Part shown: piece after piece, positions 8,265 to 17,479 of the stretch
Position numbering within the stretch: position 1 is the stretch's first letter
How the letters are laid out: each line of letters begins with the position of its first letter
From: Lentisphaerae bacterium GWF2_49_21
GTDB taxonomy: Bacteria > Verrucomicrobiota > Lentisphaeria > Victivallales > GWF2-50-93
Assembly: GCA_001804805.1 (NCBI GenBank)
Contig: MHBH01000084.1
Coordinates: forward strand, 1 to 64,000
Reading direction: 5' to 3'
DNA: 64,000 nucleotides
The notes under the pieces: model-generated
What the model was told of the DNA's origin: nothing
The model's database searches: none
Seen by the model: only the letters and a program-made list of their open reading frames with translations
Position numbers and translations under genes: made by a program

Positions 8265-9041
8265 ATGGATGATAAAGACACAAAATCTTCAAGTTGGACA
8301 GGAAGCTGGATATTTCTGGTTTTTATTGCCGTGTTGGCTTTCCATGTGCTTGCCATACTGGGCATCGCTATTTTCAACGGCTGGAAGTTCCCCGGCACTG
8401 AAACAGCCAAGACACAGAATCCAACCCCGGTCCAGCTGCAGGCCCCAGAACTTGAAAAGAATAAGCTTCCGGAAACAGCAGAGATGCCTGTTCCGAAGGC
8501 GGAACCTGTCAAGCGTATCGAAAAGGTTGCTTCGCCTGAGCTTGATGCCTTGGCGAAGGAGCTGCTTGCAAATACGGACAATGAGGATGTGGTCGTTCCG
8601 ATTCCGAAATCCCAGGAACCTGTTCCGACAGCTGCCAAGAAGGATGACGTGGACAGAATCATTGATGCCGTAGCCGATGGAGTCGATCATGAGAAAAACT
8701 TCCCGAAGACATCTTCTGTGGAAACAGTCAAAAAGGCGGCTCCCGCCGATCTCGACATAGCCGAACCTGTAAGGAATCCTGCATCAGCTGCAGCTCCGAA
8801 GGTGAAGACGGCTTCGCCAGTGAAAACGACCGCGGTGCCTCCCCTTGTTGTTTCAAATCCAACAAAGAAGACCTTGACGTCAGGGGACGCCTATGGAACC
8901 TACAATGTGCAGAAGGGCGACACCCTGAACAAGATAGCCCGCCAGTTCAACACAACTACCGACATTCTTTCCAAGATCAATCTGATAAAGGATCCGCACA
9001 GCCTGAAGGTGGGGATGACCTTAAAAGTGCCGAAGAAATGA
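8265..9041 (+). CDS. Membrane-anchored LysM-domain protein
   Basis: A 258-residue protein. Residues about 15-37 (WIFLVFIAVLAFHVLAILGIAIFN) form one N-terminal transmembrane helix. A long Pro/Ala/Lys-rich linker follows (about 45-205). The C-terminal LysM domain starts at YNVQKGDTLNKIARQFNTTT and ends NPHSL-type KDPHSLKVGMTLKVPKK. LysM domains bind GlcNAc-containing glycans, so the protein probably spans from the inner membrane to peptidoglycan. No enzyme domain is present. No clear ribosome binding site is visible before ATG 8265. Confidence 0.85.
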   Translation: MDDKDTKSSSWTGSWIFLVFIAVLAFHVLAILGIAIFNGWKFPGTETAKTQNPTPVQLQAPELEKNKLPETAEMPVPKAEPVKRIEKVASPELDALAKELLANTDNEDVVVPIPKSQEPVPTAAKKDDVDRIIDAVADGVDHEKNFPKTSSVETVKKAAPADLDIAEPVRNPASAAAPKVKTASPVKTTAVPPLVVSNPTKKTLTSGDAYGTYNVQKGDTLNKIARQFNTTTDILSKINLIKDPHSLKVGMTLKVPKK

Positions 9042-9281
9042 ATCGGGTTTGAGCAATCACAGAGAGTGTGCATACCTGTAAACTGGATGTTTGAATTAGT
9101 TTTAAGTTTCAGGTATTAAGTTTTAAGTAAAGAACAATATTGTCAGAAATAGCAAATGCTTTTCTTATCACCTCTTTTGTTCCATAACTATTGCCTTAAA
9201 ATATTTCCAATCCCTGCTTGAATTGGTTTTGTCGGTGTGGTAATTGTATCGCCGTGAGCGGTAACGAAAAAAAGGAGCCAT

Positions 9282-11636
9282 ATGAAAAACACATCTTGCC
9301 TTTACTCGGTCTTGATTGCCTTGTCACTTGTTTCATGCCAGGAAAATACGCCCAAGCAGATGGCAGGGGAGCAAGCATCCGCGCCGGTAGCACAGACATC
9401 ACCTGCGGTGAAAGCTTCCCAGCCGGCAGTCCAGCCAAAGGCATTGGCCGAATTCGATTTCACGAAGCTGAAACTTGTGGATGTAATTGACTGTGCCGCG
9501 GACAATGGCGCACACGAACTGCGCCAGTTCCCCGATGCCAGCGCAAGCGAGATCCAGGAGATACTCGGTAAAAAATGCCGCGTTCTCAAGATAGGCGATG
9601 CGGCAAGATACATGGCATACAAGATTGGCGCCGGCAAAGGGCTCAAGCCGAAAGGGGCATATGTCCTGGCAATTGATTATCCCGAGGACAAGCCGCGCGC
9701 GATGTTCATCCAGAACCGCGGATGCGAGACAGGAAGCGGCTTCGCCACAGGACAGGCCTCCGGCGACACCATCATCGGAAAATACGTGAACAACAATCCT
9801 GAATCCCTGAAATATCCGCTCGCGAACGAATACAGGAAATGGACACACTTCTTCTATCTCCATGAGAGATTCCCTCCGTTTGGAACAGAAAGACATGGGG
9901 ATACTCTGAGGTCGATGACACCTTACCAGGGATTCTGGCTGATCATTTCACAGACTGATCTCAACAACGATCCATTGTCGGCCGGTGCAGCAGTTGCGAA
10001 GATCGCACTTTACGAGATTGAAAATCCGGAAGCGTACGACGTGAAAATAAACTATCCTCCGGCAAACCTTCCGCGCAGGCACATATTCGGTCGCGAGGAG
10101 ATGGCGGACGGCGTAGTTGCTGTTCCCCACGGACAGGACAAGCCGCAGGCCCGTGGTCTGGACAACCCGAACGACTGGTTCGAGATGAAGATGAAAAACA
10201 TAAGATTTCTCGGTATGAATACATTCTCAAAAGATCTTCTTGAGTTCGGGCACAACCAGGGTTGGGACCCAGGAGACGACAGTTGGATTCAGGCATCTAC
10301 GCCGCAGCGCTGGAGCCAGATGGTAGAAACTCTTTCGACCAAATACAAGGATCTCTACGTCCTTCCATATTATGAATACGGCGGTGCCACAGGCAAGGGG
10401 CAGGTCGGGTACAGAAAAGTTGTGCAACCTCTTTCGAACAAGAAAGGCATGTTCTCGCACATTGATTGGATTGAGAAGAACGCACACATCGACATAAGCG
10501 ATCCGGACGCGCTCGCTGATGCAAGGAGGATGCTTGACGCTACGATAATCCGCTACAAGGACAAGGTGAAATTCGTAGGAGCATGGATACGTACGCGTCC
10601 GACACAGATGCCTGTCAGCTTCAGCGACATGACCCTTGCGAGATTCGCAGAGGAGACGAAGGTGAAAGTCACGCGCGAACAGCTTGCCGCCGACAAGACC
10701 AAGCTTGATGCCTATTACAAATGGTGGTTTGAGAAAAGACATGCGTTCATTGCGGAACTCGCAAAATATCTCCGTGAAAAAGGTGTAGGCGAAGACGCCA
10801 TCGTCCTTCTCACCACGGATACAAGCGAACCCGGACGCGAACTTCCGGGGAACGTTCTTGTCACGGATGACATTGAGCTGTGGAAGAATACAATGGACAA
10901 GCTTCCGAAGAAACGCACTCCGCTCTCCTATGACCAGGTAGTGAAGGACAACATGTATGGAAAGGAACTGCTCAAGTCGATTGGCGGAACCTGGGGCGAA
11001 TGGGAATGGCAGCACTCGTGCCCTAACGCGGATCCTGCCAACTTCAAGAAGAAGGACGGGACTGTCGTAGATTATTCGTTCAACCGTCTCTATACGGTGT
11101 CTGCGCCAGAGGCGTTTGATGCATTCCGTTGCGGTGAGGGGCTCGCGATCATGCGGCATTATACTCTCAACGAGAACATGATGAACGACGCGAAGGACAA
11201 GGAGATCATGGGTTATTTCTGTTCGGATGTCGATCGCGCCGGACCGTACTGCATGATGGCTGAGGCCAGGGCGGTCGCGAATGGTGATCCGCGCTACATC
11301 GGATATCTCAACGGCAATACGATGGCCAGGGGGTTCCCGCAGTATGTGCGTGCTTTCAACGCCGCGTTCCTCGCGCTTCCTGCGCTTCCGAGCAAGGTGA
11401 TCGCAAATGCCGCTTCGGATCCGGAAGTCGTTGTCAGGGAGATTCCGACGGGGAAGGACGGGACTTATCTTGCAGTTGTCAATACTGGGTTTTCATCCAA
11501 GAAGGATGTGTTTGTGAATATCCCAAAATGCTCGAAGCTCCTGGATGCGGCAACTGGTGCTGAACTTGGCATGACTGGTGGAAAACTGACAGTTTCGCTG
11601 TATCCCGGTGAACTCAGGGCATTGTGTGCAAAGTAA
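9282..11636 (+). CDS. Secreted lipoprotein with glycoside-hydrolase-like layout
   Basis: A 784-residue protein. The signal MKNTSCLYSVLIALSLVSC is lipidated at Cys19, with AAGGAG 5' of the ATG. A Pro/Ala linker precedes a beta-rich domain (about 55-260). A central alpha/beta region follows (MKNIRFLGMNTFSKDLLEFG, LYVLPYYEYGGATG, VKFVGAWIRTRPTQMPVSF, DAIVLLTTDTSEPG) that suggests a TIM barrel. The C-terminal strand-rich part (GTYLAVVNTGFSSKKDVFVNI, KLTVSLYPGELRALCA) is typical of the accessory domain that closes many glycosidases. I cannot name a GH family or place the catalytic acids. It lies beside a clear GH-A protein, so a shared polysaccharide substrate is plausible. Confidence 0.6.
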   Translation: MKNTSCLYSVLIALSLVSCQENTPKQMAGEQASAPVAQTSPAVKASQPAVQPKALAEFDFTKLKLVDVIDCAADNGAHELRQFPDASASEIQEILGKKCRVLKIGDAARYMAYKIGAGKGLKPKGAYVLAIDYPEDKPRAMFIQNRGCETGSGFATGQASGDTIIGKYVNNNPESLKYPLANEYRKWTHFFYLHERFPPFGTERHGDTLRSMTPYQGFWLIISQTDLNNDPLSAGAAVAKIALYEIENPEAYDVKINYPPANLPRRHIFGREEMADGVVAVPHGQDKPQARGLDNPNDWFEMKMKNIRFLGMNTFSKDLLEFGHNQGWDPGDDSWIQASTPQRWSQMVETLSTKYKDLYVLPYYEYGGATGKGQVGYRKVVQPLSNKKGMFSHIDWIEKNAHIDISDPDALADARRMLDATIIRYKDKVKFVGAWIRTRPTQMPVSFSDMTLARFAEETKVKVTREQLAADKTKLDAYYKWWFEKRHAFIAELAKYLREKGVGEDAIVLLTTDTSEPGRELPGNVLVTDDIELWKNTMDKLPKKRTPLSYDQVVKDNMYGKELLKSIGGTWGEWEWQHSCPNADPANFKKKDGTVVDYSFNRLYTVSAPEAFDAFRCGEGLAIMRHYTLNENMMNDAKDKEIMGYFCSDVDRAGPYCMMAEARAVANGDPRYIGYLNGNTMARGFPQYVRAFNAAFLALPALPSKVIANAASDPEVVVREIPTGKDGTYLAVVNTGFSSKKDVFVNIPKCSKLLDAATGAELGMTGGKLTVSLYPGELRALCAK

Positions 11637-11637
11637 A

Positions 11638-11871
11638 GGAGCGCTGGCGTCTCGCCGGCATTATAATTGAATCGGCGTGGCGGAGTATAGGCAAAGGACA
11701 CAAATATTGAATATCCAATATCCAACAAGGAATGTCCAATGATGAAGTGAAGAATGGACATCCAACTTCGAACATTGAACATCGGGTAGAGACGGAATCA
11801 AAAAAGTAACTTGGGCATTCTTGCCCGAGAGTATTCTAATTCAAATCGCGGGCTGAAGCCCACGCTACTTA
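11638..11871. repeat. Repeat cluster: B hairpin, A words, two more hairpins
   Basis: Family B copy 3 at 11638-11661, family A words at 11703-11786, a GGGCATTCTTGCCC hairpin at about 11815-11828, and CGCGGGCTGAAGCCCACGC at 11847-11866. On the minus strand the last reads GTAG directly 5' of the stem. The repeats end about 10 nt before the ATG at 11882, leaving AAAGGAG as ribosome binding site. Confidence 0.7.
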
Positions 11872-11881
11872 AAGGAGAATT

Positions 11882-14800
11882 ATGAAACACAAGACTTCCT
11901 GTTTGCGCAAGATAATTATGTCTGCCGCAGTTTTGGCTTTCGCGATGCCTCTTCTGATCAATGCCGCGGACGATTTGAAACCGCTCCAGAACCGCATCCT
12001 CAATGTCGTCGATTCCATAGGACATGTAGGCGCCTGGCAGGTAGATAACTGCAGGGCGCGTCCTGCAGCAGGAGTTGAGCCGAAAATTGGTGCCATCGCC
12101 GTGGAGATCCATGGGGACGCCAAACACGCAGGTTCTAAGGTCGACGCTCCGTTCTTCGATGGTGAACTCATCGGCTGCAAATCAATCTCTGTCTGGATAT
12201 ACGTGAAGCCTGAAAGCAATGCCACGAATGCCGGGTTCCAGATCAAGGACGCAAAAGGTGAGTGGCTGATGTATACGGTACCTGTTGATTGGACAGGCTG
12301 GAAACAGGTCGAGGTTGATCCGGTGGCAGCACCGTTCAAACAGGCATACGAGCAGAAGGAGCATGATGGAAAAGTCGATCTGCCTGTCACTTCCGTGCAT
12401 GTCGTGTGGTTTGCGAAGGATGGGGGACCGACGTCCCTTGTATTCGATGCGCTTACCGCGAAGAGCGAACTTCGCAGCGGTGAGAGTGGAATACGGTTGA
12501 ACACGGCAGGTGGCGGAGTTTCTGATGCCGGCAAGCCGCTCGATCAGCGGTTCATCGCGGAAAATTTCGATAATGCTGAACGCAATGCCGAGATCAGCTA
12601 CACTCTGCAGACCAATCCAGCGCTCAATGATTCAACTCCGCCGGATCCTGTGCTCGGATTCGATCACGCGCTTGGCTGCAAAAACACCTGGGTTATAGAC
12701 GGCAAAGAAAAAGGTGATGCTAAGATGTGCGACGGCGAAGATACTACTGGAGTTGAAACTCCTTGGGGGAAAGACTACAAGGAGGCGGTTGTGACCGTCG
12801 AACTCGGGAAGGTCCGCGACCTGATCGCCATGACTCTGCAGGCGGGCGATGCGAACTGGGTATGGAAGCTTGATGTGTCGGCTTCAGAGGACGGTACGAA
12901 CTTCAAGCCAGTCGATGGACTCCAGAGCTATAATCTGAACGGCAAATGGGGGCGGCAGAATCTCCCATGGCCGAAACAGCCGGTGAAGGCGAGCGTGCTG
13001 AAGCTGCGCTTCCATGACGACGGCAACGGGAAAAACTGCATACGTCTTCCGGTATCGCTGATGGTCTTTGACGGAGCTGCGAACGATACGCTTGCGGTTC
13101 CAAAGACAGGGGAAATTGTTTCTTCAGGAAAGATAACTGCCAAGGTACCTGCGAACAATTTTGCTGAGATCTCATTGAAGGGGACGGATCCAATCGGACC
13201 CGGTTCTTATCTTCTCGGACTTGAAGTGACTCTCAACGGCAGAAAGGAACTGCGATGGTCGCAATATTTCGTGCGGCCCGTGGATCAAGTCGATACTGAA
13301 CGCACGCGCCGTTTCGGAATAAACTCATCGGAGATTTCTGTTGCCGAGGATATGCGCAGATGCGGATTCGGATGGGTGCGCTTCGAAAACGCGAAATGGC
13401 AGATGTTCTGTACGGCCAAGGATAAATATGCGTTCGACGGCACGGTGGCGCCATGGCATGTCAACCACGATCTGATTTTCTCCACATACCAGAAACTTGG
13501 GATGAAAGTACTGCCATATGTGTTCCAGCCCCCGAAGTGGGCGAGGGAAGTGCCTGCCAATGTGAAGAAGAATGAAGCCGGATATCCGCCGAAGGATCCT
13601 GCCGACTACGGCGATGCGATATTCCAGCTCGTGGCGCGTGACGGAACTGCGACTGTCGATCAGTCTAAGCTCCTGACGCCTGACAAGAAGTCCGGGCTGA
13701 AACTTATCGATGCCGTTGAGCTTTGGAATGAGCCAAATCTGAACGATCCCGGATGGGGCCCGTTCGTCGGGCCGATCTCAAAATATTTCGAAGTGATGCG
13801 TGCCGGTGCCGAAGGTTCGCGCAGGGCGGATCCGTCACTGCCTGTAAGTTCCTGCGGTTGGGCAGGAATCGGGCTTGAAGTGATCGGGCAGATGTCACAG
13901 TTCAAATATCCGGACGGCAAGACTCCATTGGATTTTGTAGATATAGTGAACGTCCATTTCTACAGCGGACGCGAGGAGCCCGAGATATGCGGATGGGATC
14001 CGAACGTGGACCGTGGGACTGTCGCGAAGAGCGGCAACACATATCCGGAACAGATCGAGGATCTCGTTGCATGGCGCGACCAGCTCAAGCCGAAGGCGGA
14101 GATCTGGCTGACGGAGACAGGCAACGATGTCGGTGGCCCTATTGGCCGCACGGAAAGATATCAGGCGGCGAAAGTCCCGCGTACGATCATGATCGCGCTG
14201 GCTCTAGGTATTGAGAAAGTCTTCATATACCGTGAGAAAGGTTCCGATCCGGCGATGCATGCGGGTGCAGGGCTTCTGCGAAACGATGGCAGTGTCCGTC
14301 CGGTCTGGCTCACGACAGCGACATTGATCCGTCAGCTGCAGGGATTCAATGGGCGTGCCCTCAGGCTGCCATCGGCCGATCCCAAGGTCTGGATGTACTT
14401 ATGGGAGGACGGACAGCGTAAAGTTGTTGCCACCTGGAGATACGAAGGGACTTCGAAGCTTGGTGTTGATCTCGGCAAGGCGAATATAACAGATTCTTTT
14501 GGGCATGCATCAACTGTGAATGGAACCGCCGATCTGACGATCAGTGAATTTCCTCTTTACCTCACGCTGACAGCTCCAGGCGCGGATTATGAGAAGCTTG
14601 TGTCGGACGCGAAGAATCTGGCGAAGGCAAATGCGGCAGAACGCGCATCTCTTGCCGCCAGACCTGCTTATCTTTTCGATTTCGGTCCGCCAACACAGCG
14701 TCTTGGCATACTGAAGGGATATGGCCTGCCCAGGACTTATACTTCGGTAAGCAAGGACAATGTATGGGATGAGAAGAAAGGTTTTGGTTTTGCGAATCCC

Positions 14801-15103
14801 GCAATGGATGATAATGACCGCCACTGGATCCGTGATCCTCTCGAACGCGATTCATGCAAGGTGAATCCGGGGAACACTTTCAAGTTCAAGCTTGCGCCAG
14901 GAAAGTTCCGTTTGAAGATTTCAGCGGAAGGTCTCAACGGCCAGGAAGGGAACATCACGCTCAAGACTGCCGCAGGCATGGAGCAGAAAAAGATCGCCGG
15001 CAAGGAGCATGTGGTCGAGTTCGTGGTTGACGGAGGACAAGTGCTGGAAGTCGGGATTCCCGGCTACGGCGGCCTGAACTGGCTCTCGGCGATAGGGGAG
15101 TAG
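11882..15103 (+). CDS. Secreted clan GH-A glycoside hydrolase with N-terminal carbohydrate-binding regions
   Basis: A 1073-residue protein with signal peptide (about 1-30, ending INAAD). Residues about 35-190 look like a beta-sandwich carbohydrate-binding domain (FDGELIGCKSISVWIYVKPE, GWKQVEVDP). An F5/8 type C-like region follows (VTVELGKVRDLIAMTLQAGD, KLDVSASEDGTNFKPV). The catalytic barrel shows WVRFENAKWQMF, the acid/base site ELWNEPNLNDPGWGP and the nucleophile candidate IWLTETGNDVGG, the two-glutamate layout of clan GH-A (GH5/GH39-like). A C-terminal beta-sandwich is present (FKLAPGKFRLKISAEGL). It probably cleaves a beta-linked polysaccharide outside the cytoplasm. The AraC regulator at 15490 may control it. 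Confidence 0.78.
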   Translation: MKHKTSCLRKIIMSAAVLAFAMPLLINAADDLKPLQNRILNVVDSIGHVGAWQVDNCRARPAAGVEPKIGAIAVEIHGDAKHAGSKVDAPFFDGELIGCKSISVWIYVKPESNATNAGFQIKDAKGEWLMYTVPVDWTGWKQVEVDPVAAPFKQAYEQKEHDGKVDLPVTSVHVVWFAKDGGPTSLVFDALTAKSELRSGESGIRLNTAGGGVSDAGKPLDQRFIAENFDNAERNAEISYTLQTNPALNDSTPPDPVLGFDHALGCKNTWVIDGKEKGDAKMCDGEDTTGVETPWGKDYKEAVVTVELGKVRDLIAMTLQAGDANWVWKLDVSASEDGTNFKPVDGLQSYNLNGKWGRQNLPWPKQPVKASVLKLRFHDDGNGKNCIRLPVSLMVFDGAANDTLAVPKTGEIVSSGKITAKVPANNFAEISLKGTDPIGPGSYLLGLEVTLNGRKELRWSQYFVRPVDQVDTERTRRFGINSSEISVAEDMRRCGFGWVRFENAKWQMFCTAKDKYAFDGTVAPWHVNHDLIFSTYQKLGMKVLPYVFQPPKWAREVPANVKKNEAGYPPKDPADYGDAIFQLVARDGTATVDQSKLLTPDKKSGLKLIDAVELWNEPNLNDPGWGPFVGPISKYFEVMRAGAEGSRRADPSLPVSSCGWAGIGLEVIGQMSQFKYPDGKTPLDFVDIVNVHFYSGREEPEICGWDPNVDRGTVAKSGNTYPEQIEDLVAWRDQLKPKAEIWLTETGNDVGGPIGRTERYQAAKVPRTIMIALALGIEKVFIYREKGSDPAMHAGAGLLRNDGSVRPVWLTTATLIRQLQGFNGRALRLPSADPKVWMYLWEDGQRKVVATWRYEGTSKLGVDLGKANITDSFGHASTVNGTADLTISEFPLYLTLTAPGADYEKLVSDAKNLAKANAAERASLAARPAYLFDFGPPTQRLGILKGYGLPRTYTSVSKDNVWDEKKGFGFANPAMDDNDRHWIRDPLERDSCKVNPGNTFKFKLAPGKFRLKISAEGLNGQEGNITLKTAAGMEQKKIAGKEHVVEFVVDGGQVLEVGIPGYGGLNWLSAIGE

Positions 15104-15143
15104 GGCAGGTTTCTTTGAAACCGCCAGTCGTCGGTGGTCAGTG

Positions 15144-15198
15144 GTCGGGTGTCGGGTGTCGGGTGTCGGGTGTCGGGTGTCGGGTGTCGGGTGTCGGG
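15144..15198 (+). repeat. Heptamer tandem repeat (GTCGGGT)n, G-quadruplex-capable
   Basis: About eight units of GTCGGGT, giving regularly spaced GGG tracts with 4-nt loops on the plus strand. It lies 40 nt after the GH-A gene. A heptamer array of another sequence (GACACCA) lies at 40996-41037. Confidence 0.9.
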
Positions 15199-15256
15199 AA
15201 AGATGATTAAGGCGGAGCACCCCGAGACCTGAGCACTCGGTTCAATAAAGAATGTG

Positions 15257-15452
15257 GTACAGGCGTCTCGCCTGTAATTCATTTCTTGTTCTTCTGTAAA
15301 TTTCAAATCATAGGCGAGACGCCTATGTCACATTCCTAAAACCTCCAGTTTCAAATTCCTATGAAAACCCTCTGAGCGAGGGTATATTGTCAAAATAAGT
15401 AGGGTTTCAACCCGCCAACATAAACGTCGGGTTAAAACCCGACATACTTATA
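15257..15452. repeat. Cluster of covarying REP-like hairpins (family C and GGGTT type)
   Basis: ACAGGCGTCTCGCCTGT at 15259-15275 and its inverted partner ATAGGCGAGACGCCTAT at about 15310-15326. Then GTAGGGTTTCAACCC at 15399-15413 and GTCGGGTTAAAACCCGAC at about 15426-15443. The 386-nt gap 15104-15489 holds no gene. Confidence 0.75.
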
Positions 15453-15489
15453 AGGATATCAAATCTCAAGGGGAAAAATTCATAACACC

Positions 15490-16233
15490 ATGAAGCTCGA
15501 ATTCTGTTTTGTATCGCGGCACAATCCCGGGACCTTCGTGAAGTCACATTCGCACAAAGCCCTTGAGATCGTGTATTATACCGAGGGCAGCGGCGAGATC
15601 GCGTTTGCCAACCGCAGATGGGATTTCTCAGAACACGACTTCCATATCGCGCCTGCGGGAATGTTCCATAAACAGAAGAACACCGAGGAGCTCTCCGGGA
15701 TATGCGTCGGTGTCTCCGGCAGCGGGCTTGAGGATCTCACCGGTACCTGGCACGACTTTTCCGGAGCCCTCCGATATCCCCTTGAACAGCTTGTGAAGGA
15801 ATTGAACGCAAAGGACGAATCCTACGAACTGATCGCCAACGGGCTCCTCGAACAGATCATCGGTCTCACACGCCGTATCATCGCTTCACAGACAAAAGGT
15901 GTCGAATCTCCAAAAAATGAGAAGATTGACAAGGCCCTCCATATCATACGTGAAAACGAAGGAAGAGTTTCCCTGGACAATATTTCCGACACCCTCTACA
16001 TCAGCAAGGACTATCTAAGGCATCTTGTGAGGAAGTCCACCGGACAGTCCCCCCTGCGCCACATAATCAGTTCGCGCATGGAGAAGGCGAAACGGCTTCT
16101 TGAGACGACAGACAAGTCCATCGGCGATATCGCCACCGAGTGCGGATTCAACGACATCTACTATTTCTCCCGCTTCTTCAAGCGCAACGCCAAGGTCCCG
16201 CCGGCGGCGTACAGGAAGAGGATGAAGATTTGA
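15490..16233 (+). CDS. AraC-family transcriptional regulator
   Basis: A 247-residue protein. The N-terminal cupin-like sensor domain (about 1-100, HSHKALEIVYYTEGSGEIAFANRRWDFSEHDFHIAPAGMFH) probably binds a sugar or related ligand. The C-terminal AraC/XylS DNA-binding domain (about 145-245) has two helix-turn-helix units: VSLDNISDTLYISKDYLRHLVRKSTGQSP and IGDIATECGFNDIYYFSRFFKRNAKVPPAAYRKR. It lies between the GH-A gene and the nucleoside hydrolase/URO-D pair, so it may activate either. AAGGGG upstream is a weak ribosome binding site. Confidence 0.92.
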   Translation: MKLEFCFVSRHNPGTFVKSHSHKALEIVYYTEGSGEIAFANRRWDFSEHDFHIAPAGMFHKQKNTEELSGICVGVSGSGLEDLTGTWHDFSGALRYPLEQLVKELNAKDESYELIANGLLEQIIGLTRRIIASQTKGVESPKNEKIDKALHIIRENEGRVSLDNISDTLYISKDYLRHLVRKSTGQSPLRHIISSRMEKAKRLLETTDKSIGDIATECGFNDIYYFSRFFKRNAKVPPAAYRKRMKI

Positions 16234-16308
16234 CAGGATAACAGGATTTGCAGGATGTCTCGGAGAACCGGCGTATCGGAGTATCGGCGAGTCGGCAAGA
16301 AAAATTAA

Positions 16309-16394
16309 GAACAGCCCTCACGGGCTTAACTACGAACGAATACAATTTACGTTGAATTGCAACTTGTTTGTAGTCAAGCCCGTGAGGGCTGTTC
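16309..16394. repeat. Paired inverted family G hairpins (BIME-like)
   Basis: The left unit has GAACAGCCCTCACGGGCTT then AACTACGAAC (16309-16337). The right unit is its near-perfect reverse complement (16365-16394). Each unit is also a hairpin (AGCCC-TCAC-GGGCT). The gap 16234-16597 otherwise holds a GACAGGATAACAGGATTTG word repeat at 16230-16248, AGTATCGG words, and small hairpins (GCAGCGGAGCTGC) near 16543. No gene is seen. Confidence 0.8.
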
Positions 16395-16597
16395 TTGTTA
16401 GCCTCTTTTGTGATATCCGGAAAGTGCAAAAATTACGCCTGTTTAGTCCATTGCGGATTCAAGCATGGAGAATATCTTAAGCGAGGTAAATAAAAAATCA
16501 CGGGCAAGATGCATCTTAGCCTTGTGGGCAAATCTGCATGAGCAGCGGAGCTGCTTATATAGATTGCGAAGCAAGATATATAAAGGAGACATGGTTC

Positions 16598-17479
16598 ATG
16601 AAGAAACCTATTCCAGTGATTCTTGACACCGACATTGGCAGCGACATAGACGATTCGTGGGCGCTTGTGATGCTTCTCAATTCTCCGGAGCTCGATCTGA
16701 AACTGATCACGACTGCCACCTTCAATACCGACCACCGTACGGCGATCACGGCAAAGCTGCTCCAGGCCGCGAATCGTACCGATATTCCAATAGGTACCGG
16801 AATCAAGACACTGGACCATCCGATACAGGTCAGCCCCTGGATAAAAGGCTTCAACATGAAGAAGTACAAGGGCAAGGTCTATGCCGACGGAGTTGATGCG
16901 ATGATAAAGACCATCATGAAGTCAAAGGAGAAGATTACCCTAATCTCCATAGGGCCGGTGACCAATATCGCCGAGGCCCTGAGGCGTGAGCCCAGGATCG
17001 CGAAAAAATGCAGGTTCATCGGCATGCACGGATCAATAGCGAAGAAATACGGCGGTGAACCGGGCATTTCCGCGGAATACAATGTGGTTGTCGATGTCAT
17101 TTCGGCGAAGGCCGTTTTTGACGCGCCATGGGCCAGCATGACAATTACCCCGATCGATACCTGCGAAGTGATCAAACTCGATGGAGAACTCTACAGGCGC
17201 GTCAAGGAATGCAAGAATCCCCTGACGAAAGCGCTCATAGATTCTTACCAAGTCTGGCTTGGCGGGAAAAGCGACGAGGGCAGGAGCTCGGTCCTTTTTG
17301 ATACAGTTGCAGTTTATCTTGCATTCGCGGAGGACATGCTTGAAATTGAGGAGAAGCCTGTGGACATTAGTTTTGACGGATACACGAAAGTGAAGGAGAA
17401 AGGGAAGAAGATACGCTGGGCCCTCGAATGGAAGGACCTTGAGAAGTTCAGGGAGTTCCTGGTCGGTCGGCTCATATGA
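16598..17479 (+). CDS. Nucleoside hydrolase (inosine/uridine-preferring family)
   Basis: Start chosen at ATG 16598, 9 nt after GGAG (16585-16588). The longer frame from 16538 begins in repeat DNA. About 293 residues. The N-terminal calcium-binding motif VILDTDIGSDIDDSWAL (Asp cluster DTD-x3-DxDD) defines the family. ITLISIGPVTNIAEALR and GEPGISAEYNVVVDVISAKAVF are the usual later motifs (N-x-x-x-D in the active site). It hydrolyses the N-glycosidic bond of a nucleoside or a related ribosyl compound. The stop overlaps the start of the URO-D gene by 4 nt, so the two are coupled and may act on the same substrate. No export signal is visible. Confidence 0.92.
   Translation: MKKPIPVILDTDIGSDIDDSWALVMLLNSPELDLKLITTATFNTDHRTAITAKLLQAANRTDIPIGTGIKTLDHPIQVSPWIKGFNMKKYKGKVYADGVDAMIKTIMKSKEKITLISIGPVTNIAEALRREPRIAKKCRFIGMHGSIAKKYGGEPGISAEYNVVVDVISAKAVFDAPWASMTITPIDTCEVIKLDGELYRRVKECKNPLTKALIDSYQVWLGGKSDEGRSSVLFDTVAVYLAFAEDMLEIEEKPVDISFDGYTKVKEKGKKIRWALEWKDLEKFREFLVGRLI

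Noticed and set aside
10227-11159. Minus-strand open frame of 310 codons
   Set aside because: Shadow of the lipoprotein gene at 9282; no motif.
15144-15198. CRISPR array
   Set aside because: Seven-base units without spacers; no cas gene in the window.
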